Shown here: one piece after another, positions 52,903-64,000 of the stretch
How the letters are laid out: the number at the start of each line of letters is the position of its first letter
Position numbering within the stretch: the first letter of the stretch is position 1
NCBI RefSeq assembly: GCF_028389875.1
Contig: NC_084669.1
Coordinates: 30,554,567-30,618,566 of the forward strand
From: Rhea pennata
Taxonomy: Eukaryota > Chordata > Aves > Rheiformes > Rheidae
Direction: 5' to 3'
DNA length: 64,000 nucleotides
Position numbers and translations under genes: made by a program
Notes under the pieces: model-generated
What the model was told of the DNA's origin: nothing
The model's database searches: none
What the model saw: the letters and a program-made list of their open reading frames with translations, nothing else

Positions 52903-55566
52903 GACATTGGTAGACTTTCTGGAAAATTTCCAAATGGATAAGGCTTTTAAAATATACTGTAATGCTCTCACTCAAGGACACACTCAGATCCTTTCAAGTG
53001 GAGAGAGATTCTTATCTAAAGAGCTGAGTTCCTGAAAGCTCATCTCCCTGAGGTTGCAGCAAGAAGAAAATGCATGCTCTTGTGGGTTCCCTGAAGCTGG
53101 AGAGCATGTAAAGCAGGTAGGATTTGTAACAAAAGAAATAGGGTCACATTTCTTGGTCTAGCATTTACTAGAACTCTTCCAGCACAAAGCAGTAACAAGA
53201 CCATTATTGGTAGTAAATACTGACAGAAAAAGGGGCACAAAAGCCATTAACTAATGCCTGGTGCTCAGGTATAGAGAGCTGAAAGTCCCACTAGCTGTGT
53301 TTGCGAAGTCCAAAGGTGGCCCCTCAGGGAATTTAATATGAATTATGGTTTTTGCTTGGCTTCACATCCTGTTACAATGGTGCATTTCTGAAAAATCAGA
53401 TGCTTGTTGGGGGAAATCCTGTTTCCTATTTGTTTCTCTGAGCTGCAGTAGACAGAGCTCAGTGAAGCTGCTGCAGAATGATGCAACATTTTACACAGAC
53501 ACCATCACTTATGTCAGAGGTCTGTGTCTCAGGGTATAGTGGGGTGAGTAAATGATTGATCTGAGAACTGATTGTGAAAATCTTTTAGTCTGCAAGAAAA
53601 ACCCATCTAGACTCAAGGACTCACTAGTACAAAGAATATTAAACCATATGAACATTAGTCACAGTTGGAAATCCCAATATGCCTTAAGCTAAATTATCTT
53701 CTGAAATAGACCCTGAGTGGCCTAAATTAACTATTGTCTCACTAGCAAACTGAAATTTAAAGAAAATAAGATTAAAGCAATTGCTGCTGCATTCCTATTA
53801 TAACCGGGTGCCTAGCATTTTACCTGGTAAAAGCTGCCCACAAGGTGATAGCTTTTTTTTATGCTGCTGTATCTCATGAAGCACCAGTCTCTGAACACCA
53901 AATGTGACTAGCTTTGGCTGCTTTTTCTTACCAGGCAAAGGGATATTAAACTAGGAGGCCTAACTGCATTATGTGAGGGTAATACACTGCAATATCATGA
54001 AGTCTAATGGTCTGTAAGTCACTACAGCCATAAGCTACCAGCCTGGAAGATTTGCATAGGGAGTGACTATAGAGAAAAGATGGAAGTCTGAATAAAAAAT
54101 TTTGCATATGTACATACATGTAGACATGTGTGACATGATAGTTCTTACTGCTGAAGTGAAGCATATTTCTTTAGTTTTTGGGAGAGTCTTTATACTCCAT
54201 ACTGAAACACCTGAAAGGCTGTTGATCTGGAGAATAATACATAGTTTTCTCTTGTTCTCACATAGATCTTTTGCTCTCATAAATGGTTCTCCTCCATGAG
54301 GAAATGGAGAAACAATTCCATTTGAATGCAGAGGAGTCAAATCTGTGAAAGACTGATAAATTTGTTTATTGTTAGTTAAAAAAAAACCCTGCAAGATTAT
54401 GAAGGTGGCCATTACAATATGCTAACAGTGTACGAATTTCAGTTTAGATTGTTGTTATATCAAACCAAGAGATGTAATTGTTCTAGACTGATGCAATAAC
54501 TAGTGAAAACAGTTTTTTTTCTATGATCTTTCAAAATTTCCTTTAGAGGTGGCTGATTGAGTGCTACCCAAAGCTGGTGCCCATTTCTGCTCCTACTCTA
54601 CTCTTAAATTAGATATACATGTTTTATTGAATTGTGTAGCCAATTGTTTAACACAGATGCTCTTAGAGTCAGTGGTGAGACTCCCACTGCTTTCATTAGG
54701 AACAAGGCAGGTGTCACATTTTTAATATGTTTGGTAAAAAGTGAATTTGCCATTGGGGATCCTACAAGGCCCATTTACTCTTTCATTACGCTTTCAAGAA
54801 GCATTAAACCACAGTGTAGAGCTTCCCAGGGTTATGGCTGCTACAGGTATTTTCATGAGAACAGCCAGTCTTATAAGGCTGAATAAGTAGTATATTTTAA
54901 CTTTGTTAAGCTATTGTTCTGTCAGTGTAATTTGTACAATTGAATTCTACGTAGTTTTCATTGTTACCAAAGTTAACAAACACATGAAATATCTAGGCAC
55001 TCTGGAATATGAAACATGAATCATCATGAGATTCAATTAACCAGTGCTTAAATAGAATATTCCTTTCCTGCATTCTCCTCTCCTAATGACCTTCAGAAAA
55101 GGACTCACAGGAGGCATTTAAATTTTGTTGGATCACTCCTGAGAAAGCAAGCAGTTTGCATAGGCATTGTTCTATTTTCAGGAAAGCTCTGGACTCAGGA
55201 CAACATTGCAGGTGATCTATATAGAGCAGGCATCAGTAAAGGCTCCTAAACATTTCCCACCCCATGGCAACCATACTACCCTATTTTCTATTCCAAGTAG
55301 AGAATTCAGTCCTGATTTCTTGCCAATCCTGCCTCAGGCAAATCTAACAACAGGAGTTAAAATAAGCAACCTTGGCTTTAAGCTTTTACTGAGCTATGAG
55401 CTCTGTGCCTGAAATACAATCTTCCATTTATATTAGCTCTCCAACAATAGAAAAGCTTTAGTTAAAATTTAGAATAAAACAGGTAGTTACACCTGCTAAA
55501 ATCAAACACAGGCTTCCAACCCCCACACTCTTTCTTATACCAAAGGAAGCTGGAAAATCCACATAC

Positions 55567-55632
55567 CAGCCTGAAGAGCCATTTTTATATCTGCTTGGTA
55601 TGCAGAAGTCACCCCATCAAAACGGCAGCTAT
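55567..55632 (-). other. Candidate upstream exon of SNCG
   Basis: Acceptor-like ctttgtttcag, 66 bases, then donor gtatgt. One frame is open throughout (SCRFDGVTSAYQADIK then MALQA), leaving in phase 1, the phase of SNCG exon 1. An internal ATG near the donor could start a short MALQAG leader joined to exon 2, or the segment could be a non-coding exon joined to the acceptor at 52,607. Confidence 0.35.
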
Positions 55633-55663
55633 CTGAAACAAAGCAGCTTTTGTTCACCGTCTG

Positions 55664-55670
55664 TATAAAA
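55664..55670 (+). promoter_or_regulatory. TATA-like element facing right
   Basis: cgtctgTATAAAACTGTTCC lies just beside the minus-strand candidate exon and a GC-richer block (55,690-55,800). It could drive a rightward transcript toward MMRN2, or be chance. Confidence 0.25.
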
Positions 55671-58600
55671 CTGTTCCAGGCAAGCTTTAACAGCTCAGGT
55701 GGCTGCGGGAAAGCATGTATCGGGGAGCTGAGGAGGAGGGCAGGACATGATAAACGTGTTCTGGCTAAACGCGTGTTTGGCTCTGCAGCTCAGTAGCCTG
55801 CTTGCAAACTGTCATTCATTTACTGCTGCATCTATCTGGTGGGGTTTGACCACTGCGAGTCTCTCCCTGCCCAACATGAGTGGTTTTGAGAGTCCCTGAA
55901 AGGTGCAGTTGCCCACATCTGGCCTGCCTACCCGTCTCTGCAGGCACCAATGGCCAGCATCTCACCTGGGAGCATGCCTGTGCTGTGACAGGGCCGTCTG
56001 TCAGCAGCTCTGCAGCACCAGTCTAACTCGAGACTATTTTCTTCCCCAAAGTACAAACACTAAGGAAACACAGGAATGTAAAGGGGGGGGGGGGAGAAAT
56101 CAAGATTCCCTGTCCTCTGCTGCTGCCTTCTTTGTGTCTACAGCAGACTAAAATAGAATTTTACTTTGTTTGTTGCTCTTTACTCTTGTTTTCCCAGTCG
56201 CAAGTTACTCTGCATGCAAAACCTCAATCTTGCCATTTAATAAGGAACTCGCGTTGCAGACTATCAGCTGACAAAGGTATCTCATTGGATTCAAGGAATG
56301 GGATTTGGTCACATTCTATTTAAGTATCAAAATGGTGTATGACACTGTTTGAAAGAAAGGTAAGGAAAGGAAAGACAGTCAGTTGCTTTTGTGGTTAGTA
56401 AATATCCTTTGTTCAGGAAGTTTTTGTAAGCAGAATAATATTAATATATAGGATCAAACCTTGCTCCATATAAACAAAATCCCCTCCCCCCCCCCTCCAT
56501 TTATGGATGCTTCAGAGTGCAGAAAGGAGAACTGTCTGTCTCAGACCATTAATTTACATGCTCTAAAGAAAACAAGGAGTTCTGTCTGACATCCTCTTGG
56601 CAAACAATTTAAGACTTGAATCTCTGAGTGCATGTTTGCATAGCTAATGAGTAATTTCCTTTGTCAGAGAATAATAGTGTAAAGTCTGACAGATAAACAG
56701 CTTTTAAGCCACATATACAGAGAGGAGAGTGCTGCTAGCACAGCACTCAGCAGTCTTTAGTGACCAATCTCTATTGTTCAATATTGTTTATAGATTTTGA
56801 GCAAACTTAAAAAAAATAGTCAACAAGAAATCACCTTCCTCTTCTGAAGGACAAACTACTGAAAAGAATAACTTCTTAGCCATACTGTTTGCCTAGGAAA
56901 GAAATTTGCCAAAACTGTTCTTTCTGTGCTCTCCCCCTTACAAGCCTGGGCAGTGCGTGTGTATGTGAGTGCAGGAGCAAGATACAGAGAATTAGGTAGC
57001 ATTTCCCAGATTTAAAAACCAATGACTGACAGGCACTTGTACCCTTGCTTAACAGGTATCAACAAAAAAGTGTCTGTTCCTCTTCACAGACAAAATCCTT
57101 TCAGTTGTTCAGTCTGCTTCAGGGATTCGAAGCTGGGCTATATGAATCTAAAGCAATATATACTTACTAAAATAGCTTTTCTCAGCTTTCTAGACATTTT
57201 TTTCCAAAACTTTTTAAAAAGATACTCAGATTCTGAATTTAAGACCATAATATAGATTTAAGACCATTATGGGTAGATAGTGAATCAGAGAAGATACAGA
57301 AGAAATGAAAAATAATCTACTAATTGAAAATTTAATTACCAAGGGCTCTTTCTCCAGAGAGAAACTAATTGGTATAGTCGGTTGCATTTGCTATCCAAAT
57401 ATGTACAAACTATTTATTGAACATATTGTTTGGCACTGTTCGGTCACCAACCTCCTATTGAATAGTAGGTGCAGGACTGTCATTCTAAACAAAGAGAAAG
57501 TGGCCAAGATGAGAAAATGGATTTTAGATCTTACCAGCTTGTCTAGAAGGGCCTGCTGCTTTTTGACAACTTGATTATGGAACTGCAAATGGCACGTTAG
57601 AGTCTCCGGGCAGGCAACACTGCAGGGAGTTTACAGATAGGTTTAACATAATTTTTGGTAATTAACAGACAAGGCAAGAGTAGTCATGAAAGTTATCTGC
57701 AAGACCACAGGGTGTATGGGCAGTCTGGTGTAATTTGAAATATGAACTGTTACAGAATGAAAAGAGTGTAAAAAAGTATTTTTCAGAAATACTTGGGAAA
57801 AAAGCATTTTCATGAACAAGGGCACAGAAGGGGAAAAAAAAAATCACACACACAATTGACTGGGAACCAAGAATGGAGGAAAAGTATGTATCATCTGTCA
57901 CATTCAACTGCCAAAATAGAGTTTGCTTATTTACTTTACACTAGTTGTTTTGAGAAGTGCCAGAAACTTTGGAAAAGTATCAGGGCAGCTATCTAATGTC
58001 CCTATTATCATGTCACTTAATGATGGGGTATACTTCACTTATACTACACTTTCAAGTATGCTTCCAGAGTAACACCTGTTTCCAAATCATTTCGCAAACT
58101 ATGCTTTGAACTGCATTTATTTCACCCATTTCTTCCATTCCAACAACACTAATATCCTGAATAGATCTATAAGGCACCCCAAGCTTACAATAAAGCAGGT
58201 AATTGAACAGCAGATAGATATCTATGAGAGGTGGTGCACAGTTGTCTTTCTCATTCAATAATTACCTCCCGGAAGAGACTGACCTCAAAAGGCAATGAGT
58301 GAATTATGGAAAATGATCACATACATCTGCTTTCACTGCTTTCCATGCTGAAGCACCTGCTCAAAAGAGGAAAGGTTGTTATGCACGATATTCCTAAATA
58401 CAGACTCACATCCTCTGTAGATGTTAAGGAAGAAAACTTACAGCTCTATCTACCAGTAATTTGAATGTTATGAACAGACAGAACAACCTGAATGTATTAT
58501 CGAGGACCCTAGATCAGGACAGTTGATAAGACAAAAATCTTGACAAGTGTTGTTCTGTAACTTTGAGTTACTGATACTTTGAGTAACTCACACTTTCCAT

Positions 58601-60450
58601 GTATTCACTGCAGCATCATGCGCTATACTCATCACAAGAAAGATGTCAGTCCCCAGCTTGCTCAATATTTTAGCATCTTCCATAACTGCTTCTAAAAAAT
58701 CATGTTAAATTATTAACTTGCAAAGGCAGAGCAATTCATGCCTCTTGTTTGCTATGTTTGCAGGCAGTACAGTTTTAAAGATATATAGAACAAATTCTTA
58801 CACCTGGCAGAGACACAGCTGGATGGCAGAGAAACATTGCCCCACTACTTGTGGGATAACACATCTGACCGGAATAAAGATTTAATGAATGAGGCAAGAC
58901 TAAGTGGAAAGGCATATGCTGAAATATGAGTCCAAAGGTTTGGAAGTAGGTCCCAAATGCAGTAAATTCATTATTTGTAGGACAGAACTTCTTTTTTGTA
59001 AGCCATGATCCTGTGGCAGTTTAGATTTTAAGTCTACTGTTCATTTTGCTTCAGGTTTGTTTCAGTTCCTTCCCAATACTAGATCTCACTGAGTAAACAC
59101 ATACAATACTTAGGGTCATATCCAGTTTCTTGTAAGAAAGGTAAATTTGTATGTGAAGCCTGGCACATAAAATATTCATATATCAACATTAACATGTATC
59201 ATAGCTGGATGCACACATTATGAAATAAAAGCAGCAGGAAGGAACTGAGGTAAGTTGCTTGTTTCTTTTAGCCTTAAGTCCGAAATTTGTGATTTCATCT
59301 CCCAAGAGAAGCGCCTACAGCAAGGGCAGGTTTCATCCTTAGAACTACCAGCGTGTCTCTGCATCTTGCCCGAGGGGCTGCTGTTGCTGCCCTGTTGTTC
59401 AACTGCTCTTGCACAGTGGTGTCAGCCACAAGTCAGTTGGAGCATTTCTGTTATTTTTTTCCGGGTTCTTCCACAAAGCATATGCAGCAATTAGGAGGAG
59501 TCCAGGTCTAACCAGTGACAAGGAAATGCAAATCCATGGACTTGAATGACAAGCCTTTCCAAAAGCCTACAGAGATTTTATCCTCTTTGGGACCATACCT
59601 CATCATTCAAAGTGAGACATTATCTAGCAGCCCTGCACCAGAACTCTCATCTTTTTGTCAGTTGAGCATCTTTCTCCCTAATTTTATCCTTGTAAGTGCC
59701 AGTGTGTGACATGCTGTAAGACGAGAACAGAAATACACCATTTACTTTAAGATAACAGTAAAACTGAAAGCAGCACCATCAAGTGACTCAAAACCAATAA
59801 TGAAACTACATCCAACCACCATTTCTTTTTATTTGTAGGAAGAGACAACAGATGTAGCAACTATACAGCACCTTGTCATGTTTCTTTTTTTTTTTTTTAA
59901 TTAATTAAAAATACAGACAGTATGAGACTCAAGATCCACAGGTGGCAGCCCAGGTGGGAATTTTCAAACAAGCTCAGTCATGCTGACCTCTCTGAAGGTC
60001 TATTTCTTGAAATTCTTAAACTTTGATGAGAACAGAATATGATCCACATACAATTATTTTGCCAAGTTCACATAAAACGCAGAAAATGGCTGTTTGTAAG
60101 CTCTCTTTCATTGTATATTTACTGTGAATATCTTAATGACCATAATTTGTTCTATATACTGCAGATATTCTATTGCTAAATTCAGTGTATTTCAAGCTCT
60201 AAATCATAGTAATAATATTTGCAGATACTAGAGTAAGCAAATCTGTGACATTTTCTGGCACTGTAATGAGGGTCTGTTACACCACTCAGTATTTTCTTTC
60301 CTTTCTTTTCTCTTCCTTTCCTTTAAAACTAACATCCTTTTCCTGTGCCTGAGAGAGAAGGCAGTTGATAAAAGCTGAGTTCCTGTTCACAGATAAGTTT
60401 AGAAGGCAGCCAAACTCAGAAGTTCCTTGAATAAGTTATATTCATACCAC

Positions 60451-60477
60451 TTTTTTTTTTTTTTTTTTTTTTTTTTT
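60451..60477. repeat. T27 homopolymer
   Basis: An uninterrupted run of T about 240 bases before the MMRN2 start codon. It may interfere with assembly of the promoter region. Confidence 0.95.
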
Positions 60478-60719
60478 CTGTCAGACTTTTGAGCCCCACA
60501 CAGGAACCAGACTCACATTGTTCAATAGCCACGGACATTTCCACAGTAGCTGGGAGGGTCGAAAGCCTCTTCCGTTCTTTGTTATAAATTTTTTTTTCCC
60601 TTCCTTTTCCCAACTTTTCATTTAAAGAATATTACCAGGGGCATTCCAGAATTAATTCAGGCTGTGCTTCAGAGAAGAGAACAAGAGACAGGTGTAACTG
60701 GATAGGAGAAAACCTTACA

Positions 60720-61003
60720 ATGCTAGTGAAGTTTTTGCTTATCTACAATACAATAGGATTGGCAAAATTAGTCAAACACTCAAACCATCTTGGATACCAT
60801 GATGGTTCATTGCACAGCTCAAAGCCACAAATGTATGAGACTTCTACGTACCCTCAGTGGACCCCTCTACAACAAGCAGAAGAAGGTTATTGGGAGGCAG
60901 AAGTGCTCAGAGAGGATACTCAAGACTATCCTTCCAGTTCAATCTCCTCACATCAAGAAGAGAGAGAAGATATTGAAGCTGAAAGCCCACAGTCCCAAAA
61001 TAA
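60720..61003 (+). CDS. MMRN2: Probable multimerin-2 exon 1 (signal peptide and N-terminal linker)
   Basis: The ATG opens MLVKFLLIYNTIGLAKL, a plausible signal peptide, then a polar, Ser/Gln/Glu-rich segment ending DIEAESPQSQN. The donor is gtaagta, leaving phase 2. Multimerin-2 is a secreted endothelial EMILIN-family glycoprotein whose first exon encodes a signal peptide and an acidic Ser-rich linker before the EMI domain. The general plan and the length of about 95 codons fit, but identity to human is weak. The main support is position and strand: MMRN2 lies divergently next to SNCG in human. No EMI exon (NWC...CKTEK) was found before the window ends, so the bulk of the gene would lie to the right. 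It could instead be an unrelated small secreted protein. Confidence 0.5.
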
Positions 61004-64000
61004 GTAAGTACTAAATATGTGCACCTTACATATACTGACAGTGAAATCCTGTCTGATAAAAATAACCCGCTAATAAGGAACCCTTTTCCATAGAATTTCA
61101 TTATTAAAATATATTAGCTTTAAGGAATAAACCTATATCCAATCAGGATAAAACTATCCAAACTATGAATTCAAACCAAGAAAGGTTTCACAGTGAAATG
61201 CTTCTCATGGTAATCTATAGCAGAAGAGTAGGTCTGAATAGAGGAGGCACATGTTTTGCTAGGAAGATTTCTAAACAGTATGATTTTTAGAAGTTTTACA
61301 GGGTACGTAAGTAGGTCTCTAAAAGTTTAAAATAGATGAAACCTGAGCAGTAGAGTGAATGAATCTTTTATAGAGCTGATGGGTACTGCAGAGCCCTATT
61401 TGGAGCAGCTGAAACACCAGCACTGGGAGTGCTGTTCACAGTCCAATGCTTTCAGATGCACTGGTATTTTTCTCCTTGAATGCTTTTGAGCAAAGGAAAA
61501 GAGGGAGATAGAAAAGATTATAAAACCTTACTCACATCATGCTTCCCTTCCATGCAAAATTATTATTTTATTTCTAAATCTCATCTATGTGTAAAGTTAA
61601 GTTCTCTTTGCCTGTAGCAGGATGTGTATGCTAAAACCCCGTTTTCTCTCATGCTACATACTTCCTCTCCCAAATCTGTATCTCGCACCATTAAACTTAG
61701 GGCATTTTCTAAAGCTTCTAAGTGTTACTTCTAGTTTTCAGATGGAGAGTGTTCAATAATGACATGCACTATTAATTCAACAACTCTTGGATAATGCACC
61801 ACAGGCACCTTCAGAGCAAGGGAAATAAAGCAGAATTCCTATTTTTGAGTTGCATGTTGTATTACAAGGTGACAATCATTTGATTACTGATCAAAATGGT
61901 GAGAACCTTCTGAAACCTCCTAAATACTGCAAGAAGGTGTAAAAAGGTGCATGTATAGATCAACAAGATACTGTAATACACTCTCATAATAGATTTCTTC
62001 CTTTGCTGTGTAACTGTTCAGCACCTGCTATTACTCATTCTAGTTTCCTCCCAAGAAGAGAAATACTTCTTTTATAGAGATTCTTTCATAATGAATCAAA
62101 TCATCATGTCCTTCCCAACTGTCAAGCAATGTTGATGACTACATTCAAAATCTAGCCTGTCTGTGGCTTTAAGGTATTTGCCATTTTGCTAGAGCAATCA
62201 TATTTGTAGTACAAAAGGCTAGGAAGGTGGTATGACTTATTAAAGAAATTTGAGACTTTGAGAAGGACTAAGTACTAAACTGAGGGGAGAGAGTGAGAAC
62301 AACTCTCTCCACTTGCAATCACACTCTGAATCCTAGAAGTCATGGCAAATGGTCCAAGCAAGGTACATTCAGAATCCCCAAATCCTTGAGTCTGCATCAG
62401 GTGTTCATGGTCTCCAGTACCTAGTTATGCATACACAAGAAGTTGTCATGAATCTCGTATTTCCTCCCTACATATCTGGCATATGCCCTGGCTGTGCTAT
62501 ATCTGCCACTGAAGAGCAAATAAGAAAGTACAGTCTCTTCAACACCGTTCTAGGAAACATTAAAAAAAAAAAAAAAAAAAACTTTCATAACTGTGTCCAT
62601 GAGATCTATTTTTTCTAACAAGATCTCATAGATCTATTTCAGCTACTTGTTTTTTTTCCCCCATGTATCAGAAATAGTGGTTGTTAGAACATATTCTTAC
62701 AATTTGTTTTAAAATGAATTTTAAAGTATTATTTTCTCACTATGGTGATTTGAATAATTGGAGGCCATAATGACAATTATTTCCAAGGTAATTAGTCAGA
62801 CCATCCTCTAACTTCTCTTTCAATATGTAGGGCGAAATGACTCATTACATCCCAGTTAGATGCTCAGATATATGTTATTAATGCATTACCCTCAGAATAA
62901 CCAAGTTATTCTAATAAAGAGAGTTTCAAATAAGAAAATGTTAGAAGTCACTGGCCTTCAGGTGACTTTTTAATAAGAAACATGTGGGTAATTATCCTAA
63001 TTGTAGTTATTATTTAGAGGAAGAACTATGTAACAGTTTAATATCTCAGCTGCTGCTTGTATACCAGTAGCTTCTTAGTGCACCAGAGAAGGTCTGGATA
63101 TCTTGGACAAGTGTTTATAAGTGGGTCCATATGTGCCTGATCTTTGAGCAGAATTAAAAAGGGAAAATGAAAGCACAAGTATTTAAACAGATCCGTACTG
63201 TACAATTACTGAACTATATTAGCATCTGTTTTAGTGACAGAGGGTGAAGAGTAAAAACAGTAAAAACAGGTTCTGGATTTCATAACTATCCAGTGCAAAT
63301 AAAAGACCGCATTTATGGCCATAAGCCCATAAATAGGTCATAGATACATTTGCAGTGCTAACTTCTCATGTAAAACAGATACCTAGCCTAGAGCTTCACA
63401 GAAACAATCTGTTTTTACAGTGTGTGTAGATACAGGCAGATACAAGGAGAGTCTTGAGAAGCAGCCTGGGACTTGACCTGGAAATTCTGAAAGTGACCCA
63501 GTAAATATCAAATAAGACCTTTCAAGTTAGCTTTAACTCATCATCACCATCTACTGTTAGACTTACTCACCAGATTTAGCAAACTCACTGATGTTTGAAC
63601 ACTGAATATTGAAATGGGTAATACACCGTTATTGTAATTCTGGCAACTGCTTTGTGGATGACACTTGACACCTTGCTAAAACTTGTCTTAAACTAACCAG
63701 ACACCTTGGAGAAGACTTTTTTTCTTGTTAGGGCCACTTCCATCGAACAGCTGATTATGACCACACCTAGAAGCTCAGTGGCACACACAGCTGTTTGCCT
63801 TCCCTTTGGCTCTACAATTTAGACATGGGCAGATGGAATAGAAAGCATAGGTCTTTCTCACTGCTGCTGTATGACAGCCAGGAACATGGTGAACCAGCAA
63901 AAAGCAGATTCCTTGGCCCTGGGAAGAATGTGTCATCTTCTCTATACCCTTGCCAAGAACTTACCTTTGTTTATCAGAAATCCATGGAAAGACCTCCAGT
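61004..64000 (+). other. MMRN2: Probable MMRN2 intron 1 (partial)
   Basis: No coding exon was recognised after the donor. An A20 tract lies at 62,562-62,581. The rest is AT-rich single-copy-looking sequence up to the window edge. Confidence 0.45.
62562..62581. repeat. A20 homopolymer
   Basis: An uninterrupted run of 20 A with no recognisable retroposed body on its left. Confidence 0.95.

Larger units (their letters stand above)
52608..60719. other. Intergenic region upstream of SNCG and MMRN2
   Basis: Head-to-head interval between minus-strand SNCG and plus-strand MMRN2. It holds G-rich tracts at 52,860-52,902 and 56,083-56,094, a C-rich tract at 56,481-56,499 and a possible promoter cluster around 55,560-55,800. 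It also has a T27 run at 60,451-60,477. No other gene was recognised. Confidence 0.6.

Overview
This is vertebrate nuclear DNA, most likely from a bird and plausibly a songbird. The genes are split into small exons with consensus GT/AG junctions and long AT-rich introns. The recognisable interspersed repeats are avian: a SINE with a tRNA-Ile-like head and a CR1-type tail, as described in zebra finch, and a CR1 LINE 3' fragment. The gene order GLUD1 - FAM25 - ADIRF - SNCG - MMRN2 matches the block on human 10q23 in mirrored orientation.

Layout. 1-13,000: the last eight coding exons of GLUD1 (+), preceded by an upstream intron and followed by a 3' UTR. 13,000-16,100: gene-free, with one CR1 fragment. 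16,099-20,020: a three-exon FAM25-like gene (-) of 76 codons with a TATA box and a polyadenylation signal. 20,021-23,919: gene-free, with GC-rich islets. 23,920-27,837: ADIRF (-), also three exons, 76 codons and a TATA box. 27,838-36,231: gene-free. 36,232-52,607: SNCG (gamma-synuclein, -), five coding exons giving 130 residues, with a very long intron 3. 52,608-60,719: intergenic, with a possible promoter region near 55.6 kb. 60,720-61,003: an exon with a signal peptide that is probably exon 1 of MMRN2 (+). The rest looks like its first intron.

The genes do not form an operon. GLUD1 is a mitochondrial metabolic enzyme. The three minus-strand neighbours all encode very short, Ala/Lys/Glu/Gln-rich proteins with no transmembrane segment, made of amphipathic-helix repeats. 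In all three, the first two coding introns are phase 1. The main hypothesis here is that FAM25, ADIRF and SNCG are an ancient tandem family of helix-forming proteins. Two further phase-compatible, exon-like stretches in or near SNCG (38,093-38,208 and 55,567-55,632) are worth checking against transcripts. No CRISPR array, structural RNA gene, complete retrotransposon or viral element was found. All homology statements rest on recalled family sequences, not on a search.
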